Made by a program: the position numbers and the translations under genes
Assembly (NCBI GenBank): GCA_026196775.1
Contig: JAPHUD010000003.1
Coordinates: 121,963 to 185,962 of the forward strand
Origin: Flavobacteriales bacterium
GTDB taxonomy: Bacteria; Bacteroidota; Bacteroidia; Flavobacteriales_E; Vicingaceae
Reading direction: 5' to 3'
Length of the DNA: 64,000 nucleotides
In this document: positions 46,028-56,000 of the stretch, piece after piece
Numbering within the stretch: the stretch's first letter is position 1
How the letters are laid out: every line of letters begins with the position of its first letter
The notes under the pieces: model-generated
What the model was told of the DNA's origin: nothing
The model's database searches: none
The model's input: the letters and a program-made list of their open reading frames with translations, nothing else

Positions 46028-46735
46028 ATGGAAATATTCTTACAGTTAGATACTTGGATAGCTTTATTAACCTTAACTTTTTTAGAGATTGTTTTAGGGA
46101 TAGATAACATTATTTTTATCTCTATAGTTGCTGGAAAATTACCTCAAGAAAGACAAAAAAGTGCTCGTTTTGTTGGATTAAGTCTAGCTTTAATCGTTAG
46201 AATTATAATGCTTTTTGGAATAACCCTTTTAATTGGGTTAACTGAGCCAGTTATTGAATTGTATGATTTTAAACTGAGTTGGAGAGACATTATTTTGGTG
46301 ATAGGAGGCTTATTTTTAATTGCAAAAAGTACTTCGGAAATTCATCATAAAATTGCTCAAGATACAGAAGAAGGAAAGTCTAAAAATAAAGTAATTACCT
46401 CTTTTAGTAGTGCTATTTTTCAAATAGTAATGTTAGATATTATTTTCTCATTCGATTCTATTTTAACAGCTGTAGGACTTACCGATAAAATTATTTTAAT
46501 GGTTATTGCAGTTATCATTTCTATTATTGTAATGATGGTTTTCGCTAAAGCTATTAGTAACTTTATTAATAACCAACCTACCTTGCAAGTATTGGCGTTA
46601 TCTTTTCTTATCTTAATTGGTTTTATGTTGCTGATAGAAGGCGTACATTACGAAGTTCCTAAAGGCTATATCTATTTTGCAGTATTTTTCTCTTTAGTGG
46701 TAGAGCTTATCAATATGAAAGTAAGGAAGCGATAA
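46028..46735 (+). CDS. TerC family integral membrane protein
   Basis: A 235-residue membrane protein with about seven helices and both TerC signature helices: TFLEIVLGIDNIIFISIVAGKL near residue 20 and MLDIIFSFDSILTAVGLTD near 135, which carry the paired acidic residues of the family. TerC proteins are manganese or other metal exporters that load secreted enzymes or support stress resistance; which applies here is unknown. Confidence 0.93.
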   Translation: MEIFLQLDTWIALLTLTFLEIVLGIDNIIFISIVAGKLPQERQKSARFVGLSLALIVRIIMLFGITLLIGLTEPVIELYDFKLSWRDIILVIGGLFLIAKSTSEIHHKIAQDTEEGKSKNKVITSFSSAIFQIVMLDIIFSFDSILTAVGLTDKIILMVIAVIISIIVMMVFAKAISNFINNQPTLQVLALSFLILIGFMLLIEGVHYEVPKGYIYFAVFFSLVVELINMKVRKR

Positions 46736-46756
46736 AAGAGTTTATATGTTTATAAG

Positions 46757-46779
46757 TTGAAAAGCGTTAGTTTTTTCAA
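46757..46779 (+). terminator. weak hairpin after TerC gene
   Basis: TTGAAAA (46757-46763) pairs with TTTTCAA (46773-46779). The stretch TTTATAAGTTGAAAA...TAGTTTTTTC closely matches one after the LOG-family gene at 20891-20920. Confidence 0.3.
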
Positions 46780-46818
46780 TTATCTAGTTTTAAATATTAA
46801 TTAATCGGTAAGTAATTT

Positions 46819-47547
46819 ATGTTTAGGCATCAAGGCAAAAACCGTACATTAAAACATAATTTACAAATAGCTTCTCTGTTGTCATTTGTAGCAGGAGTGG
46901 TAAATGTTACTGGATTTTTAGCCATACAACGACTTACAACCAATGTAACCGGACATTTTGCTTTTTTTATTGATGATATTGCTAACTTTCAATTTTGGAG
47001 AGGAACCATTTATTTGCTTTACATTATTGCCTTTTTAGCAGGGTCTTTTGCATCAGGCTTATTAATTGAACTAGTTGCAAAAACTAAAAAGCTTAATATT
47101 TTTGTATTACCATCACTATTGGAAGCTATAGTTTTGTTGACTGTTGTCGTCATTTCTCAATTTTCGTTTGTAAATAGTATAGATATTATTGCTTGTTTGT
47201 TGCTTTTTGCTATGGGGGTACAAAATTCGTTTGTTACCAATATTTCTAATGCAGTAGTAAGAACAACTCATCTAACAGGTCTTTTTACCGATTTAGGCAT
47301 AGAACTTTCGCAATTGTTTTTTCCTAATAAATATACTTTTCGTAAAAAAATACTTTCTACCATAAAACTCAGGTTGTACATCATTTCATTTTTCTTTATG
47401 GGAGGGGTAATAGGCGGATATATTTATTCTAAAATAGCTTTTTATACTTTAATTTTTGCTGTTTTGGTATTGTTCTCAGGCTTAATCTACGATAATCTTA
47501 AATTTAAGATGTTATTGATGAGAAGAAAATACCTTCAAAAAAAATAA
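46819..47547 (+). CDS. DUF1275 (YoaK-type) membrane protein
   Basis: The 242-residue protein has six membrane segments and the DUF1275 pattern: SFVAGVVNVTGFLAIQRLTTNVTGHFAFF near the N-terminus, GLLIELVA, FAMGVQNSFVTNIS and RTTHLTGLFTDLGIELSQ near residue 150. Function of the family is not established; members are inner-membrane proteins in many bacteria. Confidence 0.9.
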   Translation: MFRHQGKNRTLKHNLQIASLLSFVAGVVNVTGFLAIQRLTTNVTGHFAFFIDDIANFQFWRGTIYLLYIIAFLAGSFASGLLIELVAKTKKLNIFVLPSLLEAIVLLTVVVISQFSFVNSIDIIACLLLFAMGVQNSFVTNISNAVVRTTHLTGLFTDLGIELSQLFFPNKYTFRKKILSTIKLRLYIISFFFMGGVIGGYIYSKIAFYTLIFAVLVLFSGLIYDNLKFKMLLMRRKYLQKK

Positions 47548-47614
47548 TACTGTTTAAGCTTTATTTTTTCAATAAAAAATGCTATTTTTAAGCTGATATT
47601 AAAGTGTTTGAAAA

Positions 47615-48637
47615 ATGAAACGTATTATTATTTGTGCTGATGGTACTTGGAATAAACCCGAAGAAAATTTAGAAAAAGATTTTCCTACCAATGTATTAAA
47701 ATTTTCTAGAGCCATAAAACCTGTGGATAGCAATGGTGTAGCTCAAACTGTTTTTTACGATTGGGGAATTGGTTCTTATCATGATGGGTTTAAAGGAGGT
47801 GCTTTTGGAGTAGGCTTAGACAAAAATATAATGGATGCTTACCGTTTTATTGTGCATAATTATGATGTGGGCGATGAGCTTTATTTTTTTGGTTTTAGCA
47901 GAGGAGCTTACACCGTTAGGAGTTTAGCCGGATTTATTAATAATTGCAGTATTCTAAAAAAACAACATGCTAACCATATTCACAAAGCATTTGAGTTATA
48001 TAAAAACCCCAATGAAAAACCCGATAGCGAGTATTCTGTAAATTTCAGAAAGAAGTTCGCTATTGCTCCAAAAACACCTATTCATTTTGTTGGTGTTTGG
48101 GATACGGTTGGTGCTTTAGGCTTGCCAACAAGTATTTTTGGTTTTATAAAAGAAAAAAACCTTTTTTATGATAATAAAATAGGAGCTATTATTAAAACCG
48201 CTCGACATGCATTATCTATAGATGAGCTAAGAAAAGATTTTGAACCTACTATTTGGAAGCAAGATTATGAGAAAAAAGTAGATTTAAAACAGGTTTGGTT
48301 TGCAGGGGTGCATTCGGATGTTGGTGGAAGCTATCCACCCGACAAAAATAAATTTACGCTTAGTGATATTCCTATGTTGTGGATGAAAAAAGAAGCCGAA
48401 TTAAAACAATTAGAATTTCAGTCGCACATAGCAAATGTTAACATAAATCCATTAGCAGAGCAGAATAATGAGTTCAAAAAACATTATAAATTATTAGGAA
48501 AAAAAGAACGTAAAATTTTACCCGATACGTTTATTCATTACAGCGTTAAAGAGCGCTTTGAAGGCGATGCTAACTATCGACCTACTAATTTGTTAAAATA
48601 TATTGGTCAATATGGCTGGAATAATTTAACAGATTAG
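47615..48637 (+). CDS. DUF2235 alpha/beta-hydrolase
   Basis: The 340-residue protein has the DUF2235 layout: IICADGTWNKPE at the start, nucleophile elbow FFGFSRGAYTVRSLAGF near residue 90, GVWDTVGALG near 155, and the block AGVHSDVGGSYPP near 230. The GxSxG serine and the aspartate/histidine candidates are present. The family includes type VI secretion lipase effectors, but stand-alone forms in Bacteroidota are of unknown use; no secretion or immunity gene is adjacent. Confidence 0.87.
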   Translation: MKRIIICADGTWNKPEENLEKDFPTNVLKFSRAIKPVDSNGVAQTVFYDWGIGSYHDGFKGGAFGVGLDKNIMDAYRFIVHNYDVGDELYFFGFSRGAYTVRSLAGFINNCSILKKQHANHIHKAFELYKNPNEKPDSEYSVNFRKKFAIAPKTPIHFVGVWDTVGALGLPTSIFGFIKEKNLFYDNKIGAIIKTARHALSIDELRKDFEPTIWKQDYEKKVDLKQVWFAGVHSDVGGSYPPDKNKFTLSDIPMLWMKKEAELKQLEFQSHIANVNINPLAEQNNEFKKHYKLLGKKERKILPDTFIHYSVKERFEGDANYRPTNLLKYIGQYGWNNLTD

Positions 48638-48780
48638 AGATAAAAGCTATTTAGAGTTTTGTACAGTAGTAGAATTTAAACTTAGGTCAATAAGTTTAAG
48701 CATTGCTAGCAATTTATGAAATATATAATTCTTATCACGAATTATATAAGGTATCTCTAACTTAAAAAACAAAAAATATT

Positions 48781-49611
48781 ATGAAAACAAGAACTAAAGG
48801 TTACAATTTAACTATCCCAGTAAATAAATTTCATTTATCTTACGATGATGTAGGTGAGGGGAGTATCCCAATCATTTTCTTGCATGGTTATCCTTTCGAC
48901 AAAACGATGTGGTATGATCAGCTTGATTTTTTAAAATTTTCTTATCGGTTAATTTCTTGTGATATTAGGGGATTTGGAAAATCAACAGATGAGGAAACAT
49001 CCTTAAGTATTGATTTGTTTACTGATGATTTGATACAATTTATGGACAAGTTAGGTATTGATAGAGCAATTATTTGTGGATTATCTATGGGAGGATATAT
49101 AGCCCTCAATGCAATAAAAAGATTTCCTAATCGCTTTAAAGGATTAATTTTATGTGATACGCAATGTATTGCTGACACTCCTGAAGTAAAAGCAAAACGC
49201 TATAAAACCATAGAAGTAATAGAAAGAGGTGGGATAGCTAATTTTACTGAAGGAATTATTGAAAGTGTTTTTCACAAAGATTCAATAGCAAATAAAAAGG
49301 AATTGGTTGGACAAGTGAGAAGTATTGTGCTTGCTAATTCGGAACATATCATCAAACAGGGATTGGTAGCACTTGCTGAACGTACAGAAACTTGTTCTAT
49401 TTTGGATAAAATAAATATTCCAACATTAATTATTTGCGGTAGAGAAGATGGGGTAACGCCACTTGCTCAATCTGAAATAATGAATGAAAAAATTAAAGGG
49501 TCAGTACTTAAGGTTGTTGATCATGCAGGACATGTATCCAATCTAGAACAACCTCACGATTTTAACCAACATCTTTTAGATTTCTTAGATCGTATTACAA
49601 GTGCTGCTTAG
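48781..49611 (+). CDS. alpha/beta hydrolase
   Basis: A 276-residue alpha/beta hydrolase with the oxyanion region HGYPFDKTMW, nucleophile S102 in CGLSMGGYIALN, the acid in IICGREDGVTP near residue 220, and the histidine in VDHAGHVSNLEQP near 250. The pattern is that of epoxide hydrolase, haloalkane dehalogenase or 3-oxoadipate enol-lactonase relatives; substrate unknown. The cassette-like patch of palindromes starts right after its stop. Confidence 0.88.
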   Translation: MKTRTKGYNLTIPVNKFHLSYDDVGEGSIPIIFLHGYPFDKTMWYDQLDFLKFSYRLISCDIRGFGKSTDEETSLSIDLFTDDLIQFMDKLGIDRAIICGLSMGGYIALNAIKRFPNRFKGLILCDTQCIADTPEVKAKRYKTIEVIERGGIANFTEGIIESVFHKDSIANKKELVGQVRSIVLANSEHIIKQGLVALAERTETCSILDKINIPTLIICGREDGVTPLAQSEIMNEKIKGSVLKVVDHAGHVSNLEQPHDFNQHLLDFLDRITSAA

Positions 49612-49636
49612 AAAGGTATTTACTATAGTTCCTCTT

Positions 49637-49770
49637 GTTGGGGGAACGGTTTCGGCTATGCGTAGTGCGGGATTACGAGGCGATTTCCTTTCAGTTTACA
49701 CCAACTTTATTTACGAGCTATAAACGCTCGCAAACCACTGAAACCCGCATGCACTATACCATGTGTTGGC
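49637..49770. repeat. large imperfect palindrome, right boundary of cassette-like patch
   Basis: Between the hydrolase stop and the convergent gene at 49777-50262 lies a long GC-richer imperfect palindrome. Outer arms are GGCTATGCGTAGTGCGGG (49654-49671) and CCCGCATGCACTATACC (49744-49760); inside, CGAGC and GCTCG flank TATAAAC. The boundary reads GTTGGC (49765-49770) at the gene side. It resembles the sites at 50589-50716 and 51317-51356. Confidence 0.6.
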
Positions 49771-49776
49771 TTGTCG

Positions 49777-50262
49777 TTATTTTATTCTTATCTCCTTTAT
49801 TTTATCTGTATCTGGGTCAAATTGAATCGATATATGCCTGTCTTTGAAATGGTAAATATCTCCTTCATCAACAGGGTCGAAAACATACGTAATAATATCA
49901 TGTTCTATTTTACTTGGTTTTCCAATTTTACTTTTTATTTCATCAGAATTCAAGTGTTTTAATTTGCCCAGTGAATCATTATATAATTTCACTTCTTTAA
50001 TTAACCCTTTATTTATCTTGAAAGAAGCTCCATTATTAAAATGAATCCATCCACTCTTTTTTATTAAGTTTTGGAACTTAAAATCAATCTGCTCATTTTC
50101 TGATTCTCCCTTATAATAAATATCCTCTGTCCCGTCAAGTTTAATGTCAACGATAGACTCATTTATTTTCTTTCCATGATTGAAGTTCAATTTTTTTGAT
50201 TGAAATTCGGAATTAAATATTATTTCTTCATTGTCGTAATAATTCATATCCCAGTGATTCAC
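49777..50262 (-). CDS. unrecognised protein, cassette-like patch
   Basis: A 161-residue acidic, hydrophilic protein with no signal peptide or membrane segment and no family I recognise. It has alternating beta-type stretches and a C-terminal DGTEDIYYKG/ISIQFDPDTDKIKEIRI style. Its ATG overlaps the stop of the upstream gene by 4 bases, so the two form one unit between palindromes A and B. Possibly a mobile-cassette passenger. Confidence 0.6.
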   Translation of the reverse strand: MNHWDMNYYDNEEIIFNSEFQSKKLNFNHGKKINESIVDIKLDGTEDIYYKGESENEQIDFKFQNLIKKSGWIHFNNGASFKINKGLIKEVKLYNDSLGKLKHLNSDEIKSKIGKPSKIEHDIITYVFDPVDEGDIYHFKDRHISIQFDPDTDKIKEIRIK

Positions 50263-50570
50263 ATTCCTCTTAATGTTTCTGTAAATGTTCCATAATACCC
50301 AATGAAAACCAACTCATCATTATTAGTCTTCATTCCTAATCCAAAAATATTATCGTCATAGTCAAAAACAATTTTATATCCATCTCCATCATCGGTTTCC
50401 TCTAAAACAGTCCAAAGTTCAATCTTCTTGTTATCGTTGAAAGAGTCAAGATATGTTTGTCTAATCGGTTCTATTAAACATTTGTCAAGTTCTACTCCAT
50501 GAGCATTTGATAAGTCAGGATTCCCTTTTAATTCTTCTTGAATAATATTTTTAACATCTTGTCTGTTCAT
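50259..50570 (-). CDS. unrecognised small protein, cassette-like patch
   Basis: The ATG at 50570 gives 103 residues, opening MNRQDVKNIIQEELKG; an ATG at 50588 would add six residues and start within the palindrome. The C-terminal half (WTVLEETDDGDGYKIVFDYD then FIGYYGTFTETLRGM) is beta-rich and acidic. No signal peptide, no membrane segment, no family recognised. Its stop overlaps the next gene by 4 bases (ATGA). Confidence 0.6.
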   Translation of the reverse strand: MNRQDVKNIIQEELKGNPDLSNAHGVELDKCLIEPIRQTYLDSFNDNKKIELWTVLEETDDGDGYKIVFDYDDNIFGLGMKTNNDELVFIGYYGTFTETLRGM

Positions 50571-50588
50571 GTCGCTCTCATAATGCAC

Positions 50589-50716
50589 GCCAACGTTTAG
50601 TATAAGAATAGTAGCCGATTGCGTGGCACTTTCTTGTCAAGTTACAAGAAAGTTGAAGCGGGCTACAACCCTTGAATTTACTACTATTTCGGCTATTATT
50701 TTTATGCATTGTTGGC
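50589..50716. repeat. long palindrome bounded by GCCAAC and GTTGGC
   Basis: A 128-base element lies between two minus-strand genes. It starts GCCAAC (50589-50594) and ends GTTGGC (50711-50716). AATAGTAGCC (50608-50617) pairs with GGCTATTATT (50691-50700) with one mismatch, and the core is a perfect 10-bp hairpin, ACTTTCTTGT/ACAAGAAAGT (50628-50653). It fits an integron-like recombination site in overall shape, but the ends do not match the canonical attC core exactly. Confidence 0.65.
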
Positions 50717-50730
50717 ATTTCGTTTTTTTA

Positions 50731-51282
50731 TTAGTTTATCATTGATTTGACTCTTAATATTGGTTCTGATTGAGTAATGTCTATAAACCTTACTACTCCT
50801 TGCTCCCATATATTTTCAATTATTGATGTTTTGTCCGCACTTAACACCCAAGTCTCTGGACTTGAAAAAAATATTGATGGATTTGAAAGGAAAGCTTCTT
50901 TTGATATTTCTAATTCTGGATCTCCTCCAAGAGCGCATATTATGAGTGTTGTGTCATTTGAAATTCTATTAAAGAACTCTGCGATTGGCCCAACGGTTAG
51001 AAAGTCATCTTCTGATGCTATTTTTGTATTAACAACATTTAAATCATCAACATCAATTTGAAAGTCACCGTGACTACCTCTGTAACCATCTTTGGGTCTG
51101 ACTTTTATATTGTCATTTATCCAATTGATATATTTGAAATCATAAAATACTTTGAAAGCGAAACTATGTTCTTCTAGATAGTTCAATTCGGGAGCGATTC
51201 TTTTGCGCAATTCTTTCAATCGAATCTCCTTTTTAAGTAACAGTTGCTTTTCCTTTAAGTATTCAATTTTATTTCTGTCCAT
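50731..51282 (-). CDS. unrecognised protein, cassette-like patch
   Basis: The 183-residue protein starts with a charged coiled-coil-like helix (MDRNKIEYLKEKQLLLKKEI, to about residue 33), followed by a mixed domain with the blocks YRGSHGDFQIDVDDL, TTLIICALGGDPELEIS and SSPETWVLSADKTSI. No membrane segment, no signal peptide and no family recognised. It stands alone between two palindromes. Confidence 0.6.
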   Translation of the reverse strand: MDRNKIEYLKEKQLLLKKEIRLKELRKRIAPELNYLEEHSFAFKVFYDFKYINWINDNIKVRPKDGYRGSHGDFQIDVDDLNVVNTKIASEDDFLTVGPIAEFFNRISNDTTLIICALGGDPELEISKEAFLSNPSIFFSSPETWVLSADKTSIIENIWEQGVVRFIDITQSEPILRVKSMIN

Positions 51283-51316
51283 TTTAAATTTAGATCAGCT
51301 ATGAGTTTAAATGAAT

Positions 51317-51356
51317 GCCAACATGTGGATAAACGTACTGGTACGTTTATCCGCAT
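51317..51356. repeat. palindrome, left boundary of cassette-like patch
   Basis: GCCAAC (51317-51322) is followed by a 16-bp near-perfect palindrome ATGTGGATAAACGTAC/GTACGTTTATCCGCAT (51323-51338 and 51341-51356; one wobble) with a 2-base centre. It lies 30 bases upstream of the ATG at 51282 on the minus strand and matches the neighbours in its GCCAAC boundary. The remaining sequence to the lolD stop at 51564 is AT-rich and shows nothing else. Confidence 0.65.
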
Positions 51357-51563
51357 TGTATCTTTTTCCAAAAATATTAAATCTATTTAAATCAACCTAT
51401 TTTTAGTATTATAAGTTTTTGATGTTGAAAATTAATTATTAGAAGGTGATGAATTCATATTTAAGTTGTTAAAAAATAAAAAAAGCTTCAGCTTATATAT
51501 TAGGTCTGATAAAATCAAAAAATCAGTAAAATAGCTTTTCTGGTTAAGTAAGTTATAGGTTAC

Positions 51564-52217
51564 TTACACAGAAATTTTACCATCTTTCATCACCAACTTT
51601 CTATCTGCCATATTGGCTAGCTCGTCATTATGGGTAACAATTACAAACGTTTGGTTGGTTTTGTCTCTTAAATCAAAAAACAATTGATGTAAATCTTTAG
51701 CTGCAACAGAATCTAAATTTCCAGAAGGTTCGTCTGCCAATACCACAGCGGGGCTATTAATTAAAGCTCTACAAACAGCTACTCTTTGTTGTTCACCACC
51801 AGATAGTTCTGAGGGTTTGTGGTGCATTCTTTCTGTAAGTCCTAATAAATCAAGTAACTCAATGGCTTTTTTTTCTGCTTCAGCTTTTGGAGTGTGGTTA
51901 ATAAATGCAGGAATACAAACATTTTCCAAGGCTGTAAACTCTGGTAATAAATGGTGAAATTGAAAAACAAAACCAATGTGTTTATTTCTAAAAATAGAAA
52001 GCTTTTTATCTGAAAGTACAGAGGTGTTTTCACTGTTGATAATTATTTTTCCTTCATCAGCTCTATCTAAGGTTCCCATTAGGTGCAATAAAGTAGATTT
52101 TCCTGCTCCAGAAGAACCTACAATAGAAACTATTTCACCTTTTTTAATAGATAAATCTACACCTTTAAGTACTTTAAGGTCGCCATAGCTTTTATGAAGG
52201 TTTTCAATAACTATCAT
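51564..52217 (-). CDS. lolD: ABC transporter ATPase of the LolD type
   Basis: A 217-residue ATPase with Walker [21 protein letters not shown], the LolD motif [16 protein letters not shown] near residue 85, signature [15 protein letters not shown] and Walker [12 protein letters not shown]. These are characteristic of the LolD/MacB branch that extracts lipoproteins from the inner membrane; the LolC/E partner is not in the window. The gene lies 6 bases downstream of an outer-membrane-protein gene. Confidence 0.9.
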   Translation of the reverse strand: MIVIENLHKSYGDLKVLKGVDLSIKKGEIVSIVGSSGAGKSTLLHLMGTLDRADEGKIIINSENTSVLSDKKLSIFRNKHIGFVFQFHHLLPEFTALENVCIPAFINHTPKAEAEKKAIELLDLLGLTERMHHKPSELSGGEQQRVAVCRALINSPAVVLADEPSGNLDSVAAKDLHQLFFDLRDKTNQTFVIVTHNDELANMADRKLVMKDGKISV

Positions 52218-52223
52218 GATTTT

Positions 52224-52988
52224 TTAGTAATAGTAAAATTCTTCTTGTGTTCTTTTATTTAATCTTATAATCCAACCAACTCTAAATCCATAAAGAAAAT
52301 CGGAATTAACTTTATTATCGGGCATGCCTGTATCATAATTAAATTTTCTTAAACTTTTTGTCCATCCTTGTGTGATATCAACTCCACCAAAAAAGTTGAT
52401 TAACCTATTTTTACTGAAATACATATAGCCTGCAAAAGCATTAACGGCATAGCCAAAAGAAAAACGATCGTAGCCTTTTTTGTGTTCATCAGTTAAGCTA
52501 TGAATTGTTCCTTGGTACTTGATGCTTATTTTGTGTTGAAGTGTTCCGAACCCTCCATAAATAAGAATTCCGGAATTTTTGTTGGGAGCTAATACATTAA
52601 ACAGTCTTCCGCCTACCAAAAAAAATGAAGAACCACGTTGATCAAGAAAAACTTCTGTAGGTTTTCCATCAGAATTGATAACCATTCCATCACTATCTTT
52701 AATTTGATCTAGAATATTACTTTGTCTAACTGTTCCTCCCCATAAAAAATTACCTTTAATGCCGTAATACCAATTCTTTTTAGTTTTAACAGCAAAGCTA
52801 CCCCCTACATTATTGTTGGTGCCAAAACGGTCTGCCATATCAGAACCTGTAAGTTGTACTGCATAAGAGGCTTTGAATAAAGGAATGGTGTAAGCAGAAT
52901 CTGGAACTACTGGTTGCTCAAAAGCCTGCGACCAAAGTAAATTGGATATAAAAAAAGTGAGGCTTATGGCAATTAGTTTTAGTTTCAT
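52224..52988 (-). CDS. outer-membrane protein of unknown function, upstream of lolD
   Basis: The 254-residue protein has a signal peptide (MKLKLIAISLTFFISNLLWS, cut before QAFEQ) and beta-barrel-like strands throughout (VGGSFAVKTKKNWYYGIKG, GYAVNAFAGYMYF, ITQGWTKSLRKF), ending in aromatic residues. Homologues next to lolD are widespread in Flavobacteriales but uncharacterised. It shares a transcript with lolD (6-base gap). Confidence 0.75.
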   Translation of the reverse strand: MKLKLIAISLTFFISNLLWSQAFEQPVVPDSAYTIPLFKASYAVQLTGSDMADRFGTNNNVGGSFAVKTKKNWYYGIKGNFLWGGTVRQSNILDQIKDSDGMVINSDGKPTEVFLDQRGSSFFLVGGRLFNVLAPNKNSGILIYGGFGTLQHKISIKYQGTIHSLTDEHKKGYDRFSFGYAVNAFAGYMYFSKNRLINFFGGVDITQGWTKSLRKFNYDTGMPDNKVNSDFLYGFRVGWIIRLNKRTQEEFYYY

Positions 52989-53042
52989 TAAAATAAAATT
53001 TGGAAGTGCAAATTAAAGCAATTTATAACAAATTAAAACAAA

Positions 53043-53068
53043 AAGAGGCTGCCCTATGGACAACCTCT
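53043..53068 (-). terminator. terminator after the large subtilase gene
   Basis: On the minus strand AGAGGTTG and CAGCCTCT pair over 8 positions with one wobble, and a run of Ts follows. It lies 25 bases after the stop of the large subtilase gene. Confidence 0.7.
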
Positions 53069-53092
53069 TCTGATAACGAATGTTAAATAATA

Positions 53093-56000
53093 TTATTTCA
53101 TGAATTTACTATTGAATTTAGCATCATTGTTATAAACGTTGATGAAATAAATTCCTTTAGCACCTTCATTGAAAGGAATGGTAATAATTCCTTCATTATT
53201 ATTAATATTAAGCTTAGTTGAAACTACAACTTGTCCTAATGAATTTAAAATATTTAAGTTGTAAGTTCCTTGAGTAATATTCTCATAAGAAATAGTAATA
53301 TTATTATTGATATTATCAAAATAAGCAATCATAGATTTTCCATTATTTAGGTCATCAATACTATTACAAACATCAACTACAATAGAACCATTGTGTGTAT
53401 CTGTTCCACAAGAGTTAGATATTACAACTGCAAAATTGTGTGTTCCTGCAACACCAAAGCTCACTAATGGATTAGCAATGGTTGATGAACCCATTGATGG
53501 GCTTCCTTGTGGGAAAGACCAGTTGTAAGAAGTAGCTCCTGTTGATGTTGAAGCATCAAATTGAATATTCATATTCTCACAAATGTTACTGTTTGGTGTA
53601 TAAGTTACTATAGCAGAAGGTGCCTGATTTACAGTAACTGTTATTTGGTCTGTATTAGAACAGCTTCCTATAGTACCGGTTACGGTATAAGTGGTAGTAG
53701 CTGTTGGCGTAAAGGCAACACCATCAGTAACACCATTATCCCAGGTGTATGAAGTAGCATTGCCGCTTCCTGTTAAAGTAACAGATTGACCAGCACAAAC
53801 CGAAGTAGAAGTAGCAGTTGCTGTTACGGTTGGAGCAGGTGTTACAGTAATTGTTATTTGATCAGTACTTGAACAGCCACCGTTAGAACCTGTTACGGTA
53901 TATGTTGCAGTAGTTGAAGGCGTAAAAGCAACACCATCAGTAACACCGTTATTCCAAGTATAAGATGAAGCAGTACCGCTTCCTGTTAAAGTAACAGGAT
54001 CGCCTGCACAAATAGTTGTAGCAGTAGCATTAGCAACTACAGTTGGAGCTGTATTAACAGTAATGGTTATTTGATCTGTATTAGAACAACTTCCGGTGGT
54101 TCCTGTTACGGTATAAGTTGCAGTAGCTGTTGGCGTAAAAGCAACACCATCAGTAACACCATTGTTCCAAGTGTATGAAGTAGCACCACTTCCTGTTAAG
54201 GTAACAGGGTCACCAGCACAGATAGTTGTAGCAGTAGCATTAGCAACTACCGTAGGAGCTGGATTAACAGTAACTGTTACTTGAGCAGTATTTTGACAAC
54301 TATTAGCACCTGTTCCAGTTACGGTGTATGTTGTAGTAGTTATTGGTGTAAAAGCAACACCATCAGTAACGCCATTATCCCAAGCGTATGAAGCAGCAGT
54401 ACCACTACCTGTTAAAGTAACAGGGTCGCCAGCACAAATTGTAGATGCTGATGCGTTAGCTGTAACTGAAGGAAGAGCTTCTACGGTTATTGTTCCATTG
54501 TAGGTATCAGTACCACATGCACTAGTTATTTGTAGTGAATAATTATGTGTTCCAGGAGCTCCAAAGCTAACAGTTTCAAATGGGTTAGTAGAAGAGCTAA
54601 TAGAAGGGCTACCTTGTGGGAAAGACCAACTATAGGTAGAAGCATTGGTTGAGCTAGTACCATCAAATACCACATTTGTTCCTTGACATATAGTACCAGT
54701 AGGAGTTACAGTGGCATTAGCAATGGTTGGTAAATTGGTTACATATATAGTTACAAATGCATTGTCATTACAACTTCCTGTAGTTCCAGCAACATTATAA
54801 GTTGTTGTTGAGGTTGGAGAAACAGTGATTGCATTAGTTGTTTGTCCACCTGGAGACCATAAGTAACTTGTAGCACCAGTAGCAGTTAGTGTTACAGACG
54901 CTCCTGCACAAATTGTATCTGCTGTTGAAGATATGCTTACATTTGGAGCTGGAGTTACAGTTATGTTTACAGAATCAATTCTGTATCGGCTACAGCCTCC
55001 ACCAACAACTTCCAGATAGGTTGTGTAATTACCAGCAGAACTATACAACACACTATCAATTACATTATTTGAATTTGCTGGGTTCATACCTGGAAAAGAC
55101 CATAATAGAGTATCTTGTCCTGTTGACCCAGTAGCATCATAATGTACCATCTCTCCTTCACAAATTGTGGTTGGAGTAGCAGTTAAAGAAATTGCAGTGG
55201 TATCATTAGTTAACCAAGGGAAAAAATAATGAGTAACACTTAATCCCCAGCCACCAGCACCGTTATAGGCATTCCAAGTATTATCATTCCATTGTTCCCA
55301 TGCAGTATTTGGAGTAGATTCGGCATCTGCATTAGTTACAACAGCAATGGTGTCACCTACTGCCATATTTAAATTAGCAAAACGTACTCCAACAAATACT
55401 TCTCCTGAAGCTGGAAGAGGAACAGCATTATCAAACTCAATAAAAGGAATACCTGGCGTATTTGCCATTACATAAGACATAGGTAATGTTTTAGTACCTA
55501 ATAGTGCACCAACTGTTCCGCCAGTCCCATCATAAACATTTACATCTATTGTTTTTGTAGGCGTATTAGTAGAGGCTCTTGCGAACCAAACATAAGTACC
55601 TATTAAGTAATTAAAACCACTTGTTTGAGTAGCATTGTAATAATTTAATTTAGCTCTGTCTCCATAATTATTTGTACCAGCAACATATCCATTTCCAGCT
55701 CCTGCACTGTATAGAGTTGGAGTCCATCCAAAATGAAAAGGACTCCCTGTAGTGTCCATATCAATAATTTCACAAGTTCCAGGTTGAACAACATTAATGT
55801 AGTTGGTTTTGGTTTCCGTGTCATTACCATTTGCATTGGTAACTGTTAGTGAAACTTCATATAAACCTATATTATTGTATGTTACCGTATGTGGTCCTTG
55901 AGTGTTTGCAGTAGCTGGTACAACACCACCTAAACTTTGATTGTCAAAATTCCACGACCATGTTGTAGGAGCAAATGTTGACTGATCTGTAAAAGTAACA

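Noticed and set aside
47615..48637. type VI secretion effector assignment for the DUF2235 gene
   Set aside because: No Hcp, VgrG, PAAR or immunity gene accompanies it; stand-alone DUF2235 proteins are frequent.
49635..49962. plus-strand open frames over the cassette-like patch
   Set aside because: They run through the palindrome and antisense to the coupled minus-strand gene 49777-50262, with no motif.
49637..51356. canonical integron attC sites
   Set aside because: The boundaries GCCAAC/GTTGGC are one base short of the RYYYAAC/GTTRRRY cores and no integrase gene is in the window; only the resemblance is reported.
53626..54480. regular repeats of about 210 bp that could suggest a repeat array or CRISPR
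   Set aside because: The units are in-frame Ig-like protein repeats with variation at codon level, far longer than CRISPR repeats, and no spacer pattern or cas gene is present.
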